Part shown: positions 9,152-18,884 of the stretch, piece after piece
Numbering within the stretch: position 1 is the stretch's first letter
Layout: the number at the start of each line of letters is the position of its first letter
From: NVTR01 sp965237505
GTDB lineage: Bacteria > Pseudomonadota > Alphaproteobacteria > Rhodobacterales > Rhodobacteraceae
DNA: 64,000 bases
Assembly (NCBI GenBank): GCA_965237505.1
Contig: CBDEFR010000001.1
Location: forward strand, 472,892-536,891
Direction of reading: 5' to 3'
Notes under the pieces: generated by a model
Database searches by the model: none
What the model saw: the letters and a program-made list of their open reading frames with translations, nothing else
What the model was told of the DNA's origin: nothing
Made by a program: the position numbers and the translations under genes

Positions 9152-9294
9152 TCCGGCCCCCGACTGCTGAACCTCAGGACTACACCAACATTAATATATG
9201 GGAAAATGAATTCATGACGTCAGCCTAATCCGTTTGGTTTGAACCGGAAGCGCTTCTTCCGTAGCTTGAATCCAGAAAACCCTGGGCGGTTTAC

Positions 9295-9786
9295 ATGAAA
9301 CTATTCTCCAAAATGACGCGGGCTGCGGCCATCGCCGCGTCGGCAATGGTTGCGACGCCTATCTTTGCCGACGGTGGCACGCTGGTCATCGAATCAACTC
9401 AAGTGCCGCGCCATCTCAGCGGCGGCGCCATCATCCTGATTACCCACGACATGGGCGCGATTTCAGAAATGGCCGACACGGTGGCGGTTATGCATGCGGG
9501 CCGGGTGATCGAAGAGGGGTCTGCCGATGACGTGCTGGATCATCCGCAGCACCCCTACACCCGTGGCCTGATCGACTGTACTCCCGCCATGGCCAAAGCC
9601 AACAACATGGGCGAGCTGGCTGAGATCCCCGGTGTCGTGCCACCGCTGCACCTGCTTGGAGCGGGCAGTGCGTTTGCCGGTCGCTGTGGCCACGCCAACC
9701 AGCGCTGCACCAACGTCAAACCAGTTCTAACCACAGCCGGCCATCACCCCGCCGCCTCCTTTGGCGTCGAAGAGGCACGGCTATGA
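9295..9786 (+). pseudogene. In-frame deletion fusion: peptide-binding protein N-terminus joined to peptide ABC ATPase C-terminus (dppA'-'dppD)
   Basis: The 163-codon frame starts as the signal peptide and first residues of a DppA-type periplasmic binding protein (AAAIAASAMVATPIFADGG, then LVIESTQVPRHLSG). At about 9415-9430 it becomes the end of a DppD-type ATPase (AIILITHDMGAISEMAD). The DppD tail is complete (HPQHPYTRGLIDCTPAMA, and the cysteine-containing end AGRCGHANQRC). The rest of dppA, both permease genes and the ATPase N-terminus are missing. It is followed with a 4-base overlap by a dppF-like gene, as in a normal dpp operon. The product, if made, lacks both Walker A and a binding domain and should be non-functional. 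Confidence 0.85.
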
Positions 9787-10754
9787 CCACGCTGCTGGAA
9801 GTCAGAGACCTGGCGGCTCGCTTTCCCATGCCGTGCCCCCGCATTTTCGCCCCGCACCCCTATCTGGAAGCGGTGTGCAAGGTGTCCGTTATGCCGAAGG
9901 CGGGCCATGCTCTTGGCATTGTGGGCGAAAGTGGCTCTGGAAAAACAACAACGGCGATGGCGGCAATTCGGCTGGCGAAAGCGGCCCATGGTCAGGTGAT
10001 GTTCGATGATCGGGATCTTCTGCAACTGGACGATGAGGCCATGAGTCAGCGCCGCCGGGATGTGCAGATCATCTTTCAGGACCCCTATTCATCGCTGAAC
10101 CCCCGCGACCGCGTCGTTGATATTGTCCGTGAACCGATGGAGCTGATTGGCATCGGGGGTGCCGCCAGCCGGCTTGAACGGGTGCAATAGCTGTTTGCCC
10201 TGGTTGGCCTGCGCCCGGATCAGCTTAACCTGTTCCCGCATCAGTTTTCAGGCGGTCAGCGCCAGCGGGTTTCGATCGCGCGCGCCCTGAGCGCCAACCC
10301 GAAACTGCAGGTTTGCGATGAACCGGTCAGCGCTCTGGATGTTGCTATTCAGGCGCAGATTCTGAATCTGCTGGCACGGTTGAAAAAAGACCTTGGCTTG
10401 TCCTATCTGTTCATCAGCCATGATCTGGGTGTGGTGCGCCATGTGTGTGACGACGTGGCGGTGATGTATCTGGGAAAGATTGTCGAAAGTGCTGCGCGCG
10501 AAGACCTGTTTGACCACCCGCGCCACCCCTACACACAGGCGCTTTTGTCATCCGCACCGTCATCGGCGCGGCGCAAGTCCAAAGGCTATGTGCGGCCGAC
10601 GAATATTTCCGGTGATCCGCCAAGCCCGATCAACCCGCCAAATGGCAGCGCCTTTGCCGACAGATGCCCAAAAGCACAAGCGTTATGCCGGGACACGCAG
10701 CCGAAATTGCTGACAACCGGAACCTCCCAGGTGGCCTGCCACTTCCCTGATTGA
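9783..10754 (+). pseudogene. Peptide ABC transporter ATP-binding protein (DppF-like) with internal amber codon
   Basis: A single frame covers the whole gene but is broken by TAG at 10188-10190. Before it are Walker A (GESGSGKTTT) and the Q-loop (IIFQDPYSSLNPRDRV). After it, in the same frame, are the ABC signature (SGGQRQRVSIARAL), Walker B (LQVCDEPVSALDV), the H-loop (FISHDLGVVRHV) and the oligopeptide-type C-terminus (HPRHPYTQALLSS). The codon before the stop is CAA, and a Glu or Gln codon is expected at the stop. No base is missing, so this is a nonsense substitution rather than a frameshift. With the deleted upstream genes it marks a dead peptide importer. Confidence 0.88.
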
Positions 10755-11181
10755 CGCAAAATGCAGGATTTCCATGTTGCTTGCAATCTGGCTACTCAAG
10801 TGAGCCAATATTAACATTCAATTTGGTGGCCAATCTTGACCAAATTCCAATAATTCTCCAACGGTTGGCTCTCTCTGAAATACATTACGCAACAAATCAC
10901 AACCAGAAGATGCGCATTAGGTTGAGCCGCCCCAAACGAACTTCGCGCCTAGTTTGGTCCGCGCCCGCGCCCAGTGGTGGGCCGATCCATCGTCGCTGAC
11001 GGCAAACATCACACCCCTGCTTATTTAGATCACTGGTGCCGCAGAAGGGCATTGAATATCTATATCATGCGGTTCCATCCTGTTCCGAATTTCTCACAAT
11101 CTCCATGAAATAACCCGCTTTGGTGTTTCACACTGTTTCAACCCGTCCTATTCTATACTATATCTAGAGGTGGATTGGCGA
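10755..11181. other. Intergenic region at the left border of the mobile island
   Basis: About 430 bases of lower G+C than the neighbouring operon lie between dppF and the IS256 element. I find no gene, tRNA or tmRNA. Its last part runs directly into the integrase ribosome-binding site when the IS is removed, so it holds the integrase promoter and probably the left attachment site, which I could not define. Confidence 0.45.
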
Positions 11182-11189
11182 GGGGATAG

Positions 11190-12614
11190 GGTAGTGCCCC
11201 AGGGCGTGGTGTAAATTGTTCTCTGGCTGGGTGTTGAGCCGGTTTACAGGGCGGCGATTTTCGCCGGGTCGATGGTGGTATCCTCGCAGATGGCGGCGAC
11301 GGTTTCCAGCGTCATGTAACGACGTGTGACTGCCCATTCGTCGTTCTGCTCCAGCATAAGTGCGCCGACGAGGCGTCTGATCGCGGCCTCGTTAGGGAAA
11401 ATACCGACGACATTTGTTCGGCGCTTGATCTCTTTGTTGAGGCGTTCAAGCGGATTGGTGGAGTGTATTTGCCGCCAGTGAGCTTGCGGGAACGTCTTGT
11501 AGGCCAGCACGTCTTCCTCGGCGCGCAGCATCAGCTCGGCGAGCTTGGGATGACGCGGCTGGAAAGCCTCGATCAGCTTGGTCCAGTGTTCCTTCGAGTC
11601 TGCCAGCGTGTCCTGATCGAAGGCTGTTCTGAGCGCGGCCGTGACGATGGGACGGTCCTTCTTGCCGACGCAGGCCAGGGCATTGCGCATGAAGTGCACG
11701 CGACAGCGCTGGATCGTAGCACCCAGCACTTTGGCGGCGGCCCCCTTCAGGGCTTTATGTTCGTCAGCGATGATCAGCTTTACCCCGCGCAGGCCGCGAT
11801 CGGCCAGAGCGCGCAGGAATTCGTCCCAGAACACCTCGGCTTCGCTGGGTTGGATGGCGATGCCGAGAACCTCGCGCCGCCCGTCGGTGTTGACCGCAAC
11901 CGCCACTATGGCTGCCACGCTGACGATCCGTCCCGAACGCCGCACCTTGATGTAGGTGGCGTCCAGCCAGAGATAGGGCCATTCGCCCTCCAGTGGCCGG
12001 TCAAGGAAGGCGTCAACGCGTTCGTCGATCTCCACGCACAGGCGGGATACCTGGCTCTTGGAGACGCCCGTCATGCCCATGGTCTTGACCAGATCATCCA
12101 CTGATCGCGTTGAGACGCCCTGAATGTAGGCTTCCTGGATCACCGCGGTCATTGCTTTCTCCGAGGCCCGGCGTGGTTCCGGAAACTCCGGGAAATACGT
12201 CCCCTTGCGCAGTTTCGGGATCTGAACATCAACGGTCCCGGCGCGGGTTTCCCATCGGCGCGGGCGATATCCGTTCCGGTGGTTCACCCGCCCGGCCGAG
12301 CGTTCATGCACCCCGGCACCGCACAGCTGATCCACATCCAGTGCCATCAACCGGTCGGCAACAAAACCCAGCATCACGGCCAAAATCTGATGATCGGCGG
12401 TCTCGGAAAGAAGCGCCTTCAGCGCGGCGGTTTCTGATATCGTGTCCTTGGTCATGGGTGATCTCCTCGATCGGTAGGTCAGGTTGCAACCCAAACCCTA
12501 CCGGAGAACGTCCATGGCCGCCCAGCAACCCGCGCGGACTTCGCCTGAGCTACGCGCGAGGCTCCACTCAGCCCGCGCTAACGTCGGAATTACACCACGT
12601 CCGGGGGCACTACC
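11190..12614 (-). mobile_element. IS256-family insertion sequence, complete, with 8-bp target duplication
   Basis: The element is 1425 bp. Its ends are inverted repeats beginning GGTAGTGCCCC, and the matching segment TTACACCAC lies a few bases further in. The 8-base GGGGATAG occurs at 11182-11189 and again at 12615-12622, a clean target-site duplication of the size expected for IS256. It holds one intact transposase gene. The insertion lies a few bases upstream of the integrase start codon. Confidence 0.92.
11244..12455 (-). CDS. IS256-family transposase
   Basis: This 403-residue mutator-type transposase carries a DDE-type catalytic core with LDATYIKVR, LIIADEHKALKGAA and the C-terminal segment IHSTNPLERLNKEIKRRTN. 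I chose the ATG at 12453-12455, which has GAGGAGAT just upstream, rather than the longer upstream frame. The frame is undamaged, so the element may still be able to move. It is a different IS256 lineage from the transposase at 43870-45093. Confidence 0.93.
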   Translation of the reverse strand: MTKDTISETAALKALLSETADHQILAVMLGFVADRLMALDVDQLCGAGVHERSAGRVNHRNGYRPRRWETRAGTVDVQIPKLRKGTYFPEFPEPRRASEKAMTAVIQEAYIQGVSTRSVDDLVKTMGMTGVSKSQVSRLCVEIDERVDAFLDRPLEGEWPYLWLDATYIKVRRSGRIVSVAAIVAVAVNTDGRREVLGIAIQPSEAEVFWDEFLRALADRGLRGVKLIIADEHKALKGAAAKVLGATIQRCRVHFMRNALACVGKKDRPIVTAALRTAFDQDTLADSKEHWTKLIEAFQPRHPKLAELMLRAEEDVLAYKTFPQAHWRQIHSTNPLERLNKEIKRRTNVVGIFPNEAAIRRLVGALMLEQNDEWAVTRRYMTLETVAAICEDTTIDPAKIAAL

Positions 12615-12625
12615 GGGGATAGAAA

Positions 12626-13831
12626 ATGATCGCTCTACATCGACTTACAAATGCGAAGGTCAAAAGCGTTGCGACTGGTAAATATTCGGATGGCGGCGGG
12701 CTTTGGTTATTCAAACGTCCAGACGGCGGCGCACAGTGGGTGCTGCGGGTGACTGTGCATGGCAGACGCCGGGAAATGGGCTTGGGCAGCTTCACTGACG
12801 TATCCCTCAAGGAAGCCAGATACGCAGCTGAGAAGTGGCGCGCTGTTGTTCGAGAGGGCAAGGACCCTATCAAAGAGCGGGACCGACAGAAGCGAGATGC
12901 CGCGAAGGCTGACCGAACGCTGACAAACATCGCGCATGAAGCATTTGAAGCCCGCAAAGCTGAACTGAAGGCCGAAGGCAAAGCTGGCCGCTGGTTTACG
13001 CCTCTTGAGCTGCACGTCTTACCGAAGATTGGGAAAGTGCCAATTGAAGAAGTCGACCAGCAAGATATCAGAAATACTCTGGCGCCGATCTGGCACACCA
13101 AGTCAGACACGGCCCGAAAGGCCATGAACCGCTTAGGGATTGTATTTCGCTATGCCGCCGCAATGGGCCTGGGCGTTGATTTACAAGCTACGGAAAAGGC
13201 CAAGTCTCTCCTTGGAAAGTCCCGACACATAGCAAAGCCGACTCCGGCGCTGGCCTGGAATGAAGTTCCTGCATTCTATGAAAGCCTGTCAGACGGAACC
13301 ATTACACAGCTTGCCCTTAGGCTGTTAATTCTAACAGCTGGCACCAGATCCAAACCGATCCGGTTTTTCCGCCCCGAGCAAATCGATGGAGATGTCTGGA
13401 CCGTTCCGGCAGAGAATATGAAAGGCTTGAGGGGGCATGTCAGCGATTTTCGGGTTCCGTTGTCTGGCGAAGCAATGAGGGTAATTGAGCAAGCTATACC
13501 ATTTGTGCGCGACGGATATTTGTTTCCAAGCGTTCGGCGTGGCGTAATCTCAGATGCAACAATGAGTCGATATATGGAGCGAAAAGGCATGACTGCGCGG
13601 CCACATGGATTTCGCTCAAGTTTTAGAACATGGGCAGCGGATACCAACGCGCCGTGGGAGGTGGCCGAAACAGCGCTGGCGCATACAGTAGGCAATAAAG
13701 TTGAGCGGACATATCGGAGGACGGACTTCCTTGAGCAACGTCGTGTATTAATGGAACGGTGGGCGGATCATGTGACCGGTGGGTCGGGCGCCGCCGTGAG
13801 GTTGGTGAGTGGAGTCGAGCATGCCAATTAA
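12626..13831 (+). CDS. Tyrosine recombinase (P4-type phage/island integrase)
   Basis: The product is 401 residues. The N-terminus is the DUF4102-type arm-binding domain (TGKYSDGGGLWLFKRPDGG), followed by a SAM-like core-binding region and the catalytic domain. Catalytic residues are seen in LTAGTRSKPIR (Arg), PHGFRSSFRTWA (HxxR), ALAHTVGNKVERTYRR (His and Tyr). These enzymes excise and integrate genomic islands. A GGGGATAG ribosome-binding site is retained because the IS256 upstream duplicated it. It marks one edge of the island that ends near 27.0 kb. No adjoining tRNA could be found. Confidence 0.9.
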   Translation: MIALHRLTNAKVKSVATGKYSDGGGLWLFKRPDGGAQWVLRVTVHGRRREMGLGSFTDVSLKEARYAAEKWRAVVREGKDPIKERDRQKRDAAKADRTLTNIAHEAFEARKAELKAEGKAGRWFTPLELHVLPKIGKVPIEEVDQQDIRNTLAPIWHTKSDTARKAMNRLGIVFRYAAAMGLGVDLQATEKAKSLLGKSRHIAKPTPALAWNEVPAFYESLSDGTITQLALRLLILTAGTRSKPIRFFRPEQIDGDVWTVPAENMKGLRGHVSDFRVPLSGEAMRVIEQAIPFVRDGYLFPSVRRGVISDATMSRYMERKGMTARPHGFRSSFRTWAADTNAPWEVAETALAHTVGNKVERTYRRTDFLEQRRVLMERWADHVTGGSGAAVRLVSGVEHAN

Positions 13832-14291
13832 CTCGGCTGGCGAATTGCCGGATATCAAACATGGAAACCCCAACCGTGGAAACTGAGCTGTGGGTAAGGT
13901 TTCTGCCAAGGCACTATTCGCGCTTGGCACGGGCGGATTCAAATCTCAGTGTGATCATTCCGATCCATTCGCGCCATATTGCCAAGACTGGAATGCCGAG
14001 CCAGGCCGATTTGACCGGTCCCGGCGAATTGGACATGAAAATGGTTGTACCAGCAGATGAAACAGGTGTGTGGGCATTCGAGCGTGCTTTTTACTACTGC
14101 GTCAGACAACTAAATGACTTTGTTGCGGCGCAACGATCATCAAAAGAGTGCTTACCGACATGTTATGTACGAATGCGTGGAGTTTTTGCCTGATGCATTC
14201 TTGGGACGTCCTATGGTTGCACCGAATGGTATGATAGGCCAAGAAATTGTATTGCCGCAGAGCCTATTTGAGAGCCTTATCCGTGACTCCG

Positions 14292-15480
14292 CTTACCACC
14301 CTTCAAAAAATCCAAACTTGCCATAATTTAGGGATTTTCTCATATCCTATGAAGCATCTGCGCAGGAACCGCAGGCCCTGTTTGAAGAGGGAGCAGAGTG
14401 ATCTTCGGGTTTTGCGAATCCCCTTTTTTCGCCGCTTTCGGCGACTATTTGTTCATCTGCTGCGCCCGTTGAAACCGCCCAGTACATGGCTATTGCCATG
14501 ACAAGGATAAGCCTTTCCAGTCGGTCTGGCTTTTTGATTTGGCTTTGCGCGATGCCAAATCCACGGGTCTTGAAGTCCGAGAACATAGCTTCAATACCCC
14601 ATCGCATTCCATAATCGAGAACCGTGTATTGTGAAGGCTTTGCATTCATAGCGATGATCCAGGGCTCAGGGTGACCATCGTCGTGCAATACTCCGATATT
14701 CGTAAACACACCTGATCCATAAAGTTCCGCGTTTATAAGCCCTTGCGGCATCAGCTCCCTGATTTCAATGCAAGACAGCTCGCCACCTTGGTGCTGCAAA
14801 GTCAGGTTGCCCTTCAGGCGAATACGATATCCCCAACCAGCGTCCTGACACCAATGGATTAACCTTTCTGTGCCATAAAATCGATCACCCGTTAACATGA
14901 CATCAGCCCCTTCAGGCATCCAATCCTGAATGCTGTCCAGTAACTCTTTTTGGAGAGAAAACCCAATATTGCCTTTGTCTTGCGCACGCGCCAAGCCACA
15001 GGCAAGGCGCGATCACGCATGCGCACTGACAGCATCAAGACTTCATGTCCGTCATTGATATGGCTTTGATCCATCATCAAAACGATGGTCTCTCCGTTGG
15101 AGGCCAAACGGGTGAATACATCTCCAGCATAGGCCTGCATGATTTCCGCGCAATCAATGTGGGAATTGCTCAAAACACGGGAACCATACTGGTACCGATG
15201 ATCTTTTGTGCCGATGTGACGCGGTAAAGCCGCCGATAATTCCATCAAATTCGCACTTCGCACATCAAGAACGATGCTCGAAAGCAGTGTAAGGCCTTCG
15301 CAGCGGGATTTATGAAACTTTGGAAGCCGCTCTATAAAATCAGCCTTGATAGCTTCGTTTACCCCAGAAAAACCCAATGAAACAACCATACAACATCTCC
15401 AATTCTATAACAGGAGACTCCTTGAATCACAGCATGTGGACAGATGGCAAGCTTAATTCGCTAAATTGAATGGTGGTAAG
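14292..15480 (-). mobile_element. IS4-family element, copy A
   Basis: The element is 1189 bp, with ends beginning CTTACCACC and ending GGTGGTAAG. The 9-base GTGACTCCG flanks it at 14283-14291 and 15481-15489, a clean target duplication. Copy B at 17851-20482 has almost the same sequence. The insertion interrupts the hypothetical gene starting at 13861. Confidence 0.9.
14347..15389 (-). pseudogene. IS4-family transposase, copy A, frameshifted
   Basis: The N-terminal part (VSLGFSGVNEAIKADFIERL, later LMMDQSHINDGHEVL) and the C-terminal part (MLTGDRFYGTERLIHWC, YGMRWGIEAMFSDFKTRGFG) are in different frames. Compared with copy B the only local difference is one T missing from a short T run near 14972-14975, which causes the shift. 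The DDE residues are all still encoded. The missing base lies in a homopolymer, so a sequencing error is possible. Confidence 0.85.
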
Positions 15481-15653
15481 GTGACTCCGAGAAGAATATT
15501 GACGCTTACATGATTCTTCAAGAAATTGGACTTCAATGCTTGGAGAACGGGCAAATTGATATGCAACCGACACATTTTCGAAATTGGTTCGACGATGTAA
15601 TAAATGGGAATTATATCCAAAAGTAACATTTTGTCGCGTCAATTCTGACACAA

Positions 15654-15827
15654 TTATTGCCCGTCCATGGCATCGCGCGGCGTAAAGAATACGGCGCGTA
15701 TCTGTTCCGGCGATGCGCCGGGCATATCGCATTCTTCATTCTGTTCCGCCTTTGTTGGCTGATAGGTTCTGTCCGCCAGTTTTTCCTTAAGCGTTTGCGG
15801 TTTTGGCTTCGCAGTGCGCGTTGTCAT
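15654..15827 (-). CDS. Small 57-residue protein following the HNH nuclease
   Basis: This short gene starts with an ATGA overlap on the stop of the HNH gene, so it is the third cistron of the methyltransferase-nuclease operon. The product is charged and soluble-looking (TLKEKLADRTYQPTKAEQNE, then ECDMPGASPEQIRAVFF). I do not recognise it. The position suggests a controller or accessory protein of the restriction-modification system, or a phage packaging-type gene next to an HNH enzyme. Both are guesses; the start, overlap and codon pattern support it being real. Confidence 0.6.
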   Translation of the reverse strand: MTTRTAKPKPQTLKEKLADRTYQPTKAEQNEECDMPGASPEQIRAVFFTPRDAMDGQ

Positions 15828-16388
15828 GGCGTGTACTCCTGTTCCTTGAACACATCTTTGAGCCAGATCAACACATCGCGTTGGGCATCCTTCGGTGCCT
15901 TACGTATCAGCGCCTTGAGCCGGGCGGCACTTGGCGGTTCCTGGCCGGTATTTCTGGCCCCTTGGTTACAGGCGCTGCACAAGGCCCGCAGGTTGCCAGG
16001 ACTGTCCTCTCCGCCGTGGCTCTTGTCCATGATATGCCCGACGTGCAACCTTACGGGGCGGCCCGTACGATCGTCGGGATCACCCGCCACGGCCCCGCAA
16101 AGCTGGCACATGGAGTGATTGCGTTCAAGCACTTCGGCGCGGAGCCGCTGGCCAATGCCACGCTTGAACTGCACGGGCGGTTTTGACGGCGGCCAGTTCA
16201 CGAGCCTGTACTCGTCCGGCTTGAGGTCAGCGGCGTCATTGTGCGACTGAATGGGCCAGCCGTCCTCATCGCGGAGTTCTCGCAATCGACGCCCGTACTG
16301 ACCCTGATTGCCGCTGGCGGTCCTGATTTCTTCGGTCGTTACAATCTCTCCAACGTGTGCGAGCAGAAACGCACGAATACCGACCTTA

Positions 16389-17320
16389 GTGTCTGATCCA
16401 AAACTAATTGAGTGATTTCAGCGAGTTGTGATTCAATCGGATTGATAAGATTTGAGGGAGATCACAATGGCCTGGACGGAAACCACTCGCGCCCGATATG
16501 AACGGCATTCGGGACGCTATGCAAGCGATTTAACTGATCAGGAATGGGGTTTGATCGCGCCATTCCTGCCGCCGCCTAAAACAACTGGTCGTCCGCGCAG
16601 CACGGCGATGCGCGATGTTCTGGATGCCATTTTGTACATCGCCAGCGCCGGGTGTGCGTGGCGTATGCTGCCCAATGATTTCCCGCCAGTGTCCACCGTG
16701 CGCTACTATTTCTATGGCTGGCGCAACGATGGCATCTTTGAAGTGATCAGCCATTTTCTGGTGGCGACGGCGCGCGAGTTTCATGGCAAGAAGCCCGGCC
16801 CCACCGCTGGTGTGATTGATAGCCAGACCATAAAAACAACGGAAAGCGGTGGCATTTCGGGCTATGACGCGGGCAAGAAAACCAAGGGCCGCAAGCGCCA
16901 CATTGTCACCGACACGCTCGGGTTTATGGTTGGGTTGGTCGTGCATAGCGCCGGTATTCAAGACCGTGATGGCGCACCGGAAGTGTTGAAATCCATCCGG
17001 TATTCCCATCCAAACTTGCGCCATATCTTTGCGGATGGCGGTTATGCCGGACCAAAGCTGCGCGACGCTCTTGAAGGCATCGGTGACTGGACAATCCAGA
17101 TCGTCAAGCGCTTCGACACTGCGGAAGGCTTCGAAGTCATTCCCAGAAGATGGGTCGTCGAGCGCACCTTCGCATGGCTCAACCGCTGCCGGCGATTGGC
17201 CAAAGATTGGGAAAAATCCATCGCAAGTTCACAGGCATGGATACTCGTTGCACATATCAGAACCCTCACGCGTAAAATTGCAAGGCATTGTAATCATCCG
17301 TAGAGTTTTGAATCAGACAC
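16389..17320 (+). mobile_element. IS5-family element, copy A (932 bp)
   Basis: The ends are GTGTCTGATCCAAAAC and the inverse GTTTTGAATCAGACAC. The flanks show TTA at 16386-16388 and 17321-17323, a 3-base duplication as in part of the IS5 family. An element of the same length in opposite orientation lies at 27029-27960. The insertion splits the HNH nuclease gene near its 5' end. Confidence 0.9.
16467..17303 (+). CDS. IS5-family transposase, copy A
   Basis: This 278-residue single-frame transposase has the IS5 N-terminal domain (LTDQEWGLIAPFLPPPK; ILYIASAGCAWRMLPNDFPP). Its DDE-type core includes GVIDSQTIKTTESGG, HIFADGGYAGPKLRDAL and RRWVVERTFAWLNRCRRLAKD. The ATG at 16467 is preceded by GAGGGA. 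It is nearly identical to the copy at 27046-27882 and appears functional. Confidence 0.93.
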   Translation: MAWTETTRARYERHSGRYASDLTDQEWGLIAPFLPPPKTTGRPRSTAMRDVLDAILYIASAGCAWRMLPNDFPPVSTVRYYFYGWRNDGIFEVISHFLVATAREFHGKKPGPTAGVIDSQTIKTTESGGISGYDAGKKTKGRKRHIVTDTLGFMVGLVVHSAGIQDRDGAPEVLKSIRYSHPNLRHIFADGGYAGPKLRDALEGIGDWTIQIVKRFDTAEGFEVIPRRWVVERTFAWLNRCRRLAKDWEKSIASSQAWILVAHIRTLTRKIARHCNHP

Positions 17321-18884
17321 TTACCTTTCAGGCCAGACATTTTGCAACCGCTTTTGCCACCGCCGCCGCCAGGGGCGGTGGTAGAGCATTGCCGATTTGG
17401 CGGCACTGCTGCGTCTTGCCCCCAGCGAAAACCCAGTCATCGGGAAAACCCTGAATCCGGGCAATCATTCGAGCCGTGAGTCGCGGAAAACGGTCAAAAA
17501 CAGGGTCGGGTGGCGTGTTAGCTACGCCACGACCATCCACGCCTAATTCGGCCCATTCACGGCGCGCGCGGGTCGGCCCGAGATCTGGCCCTCCATGCTT
17601 CTTTGAGCCGCCGACGATGGTGGGCGCGGGTTGCGAGGCTTCCCTGGCCCATTTCCCAGCGCCGCGCCAGCCGCCTTCGGCCATGAGGTCGCCAATGGCA
17701 TTGCCCACTGTGACCGGCCTTGACGTGGACGGGAAAGGCCATTCCAGCGGCCCCGTCTGACCTTTCTTCAGGGCTATAAGAAAAGTGCGTGAGCGTTTCT
17801 GCGGGACGCCGAACTCAGCTGCATTCAACAGCGTCCAATAGGGCGTATACCTTACCACCCTTCAAAAAATCCAAACTTGCCATAATTTAGGGATTTTCTC
17901 ATATCCTATGAAGCATCTGCGCAGGAACCGCAGGCCCTGTTTGAAGAGGGAGCAGAGTGATCTTCGGGTTTTGCGAATCCCCTTTTTTCGCCGCTTTCGG
18001 CGACTATTTGTTCATCTGCTGCGCCCGTTGAAACCGCCCAGTACATGGCTATTGCCATGACAAGGATAAGCCTTTCCAGTCGGTCTGGCTTTTTGATTTG
18101 GCTTTGCGCGATGCCAAATCCACGGGTCTTGAAGTCCGAGAACATAGCTTCAATACCCCATCGCATTCCATAATCGAGAACCGTGCATTGTGAAGGCTTT
18201 GCATTCATAGCGATGATCCAGGGCTCAGGGTGACCATCGTCGTGCAATACTCCGATATTCGTAAACACACCTGATCCATAAAGTTCCGCGTTTATAAGCC
18301 CTTGCGGCATCAGCTCCCTGATTTCAATGCAAGACAGCTCGCCACCTTGGTGCTGCAAAGTCAGGTTGCCCTTCAGGCGAATACGATATCCCCAACCAGC
18401 GTCCTGACACCAATGGATTAACCTTTCTGTGCCATAAAATCGATCACCCGTTAACATGACATCAGCCCCTTCAGGCATCCAATCCTGAATGCTGTCCAGT
18501 AACTCTTTTTGGAGAGAAAACCCAATATTGCCTTTTGTCTTGCGCACGCGCCAAGCCACAGGCAAGGCGCGATCACGCATGCGCACTGACAGCATCAAGA
18601 CTTCATGTCCGTCATTGATATGGCTTTGATCCATCATCAAAACGATGGTCTCTCCGTTGGAGGCCAAACGGGTGAATACATCTCCAGCATAGGCCTGCAT
18701 GATTTCCGCGCAATCAATGTGGGAATTGCTCAAAACACGGGAAACATACTGGTACCGATGATCTTTTGTGCCAATGTGACGCGGTAAAGTCGCCGATAAT
18801 ACCAACGGCCCCCAGATTTGACTCAAGGGGATTCCCACGAGCGGCGTGATCTGATTCAGTGGCATCAAGGCAAGGGAGGCTTTG

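Larger units (their letters stand above)
13861..15626 (+). pseudogene. Hypothetical island gene split by IS4 and probably frameshifted
   Basis: The first part begins at ATG 13861 (TVETELWVRFLPRHYSRLA). Around 14115-14160 a likely +1 shift leads into the frame ECVEFLPDAFLGRPMV. That frame runs to 14291, where the IS4 element is inserted. After the element and its 9-base duplication the same frame resumes exactly (RDSEKNIDAYMILQEIGLQC) and ends at TAA 15624-15626. I do not recognise the family; the protein is soluble-looking with no signal peptide. The join across the IS is certain from the frame; the upstream frameshift is inferred and could instead be two overlapping genes. Confidence 0.6.
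15824..17340 (-). pseudogene. HNH endonuclease of a type II restriction-modification system, split by IS5
   Basis: The gene starts at ATG 17338-17340, overlapping the methyltransferase stop. After six codons (MSGLKG) it is interrupted by an IS5 element. Removing the element and one TTA copy restores a continuous frame of about 193 residues. It has an N-terminal winged-helix-like region (AFLLAHVGEIVTTEEIRTAS) and a zinc-supported HNH domain (MCQLCG, LHVGHIMDKSHGG, NLRALCSACNQGARN). The nuclease would cleave unmodified DNA at the sites protected by the adjacent C5 methyltransferase. Downstream of the IS only an N-terminally truncated product could be made, so cleavage is probably lost. Confidence 0.85.

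Noticed and set aside
10188..10190. Global recoding of UAG as an amino acid
   Set aside because: TAG is used as the normal final stop of intact genes in the window such as proS and secG, so genome-wide reassignment is unlikely; only local readthrough remains possible.
10900..11180. tRNA or tmRNA as integrase target
   Set aside because: I could not find a cloverleaf or a GGTTCGAATCC-type T arm anywhere in this stretch.
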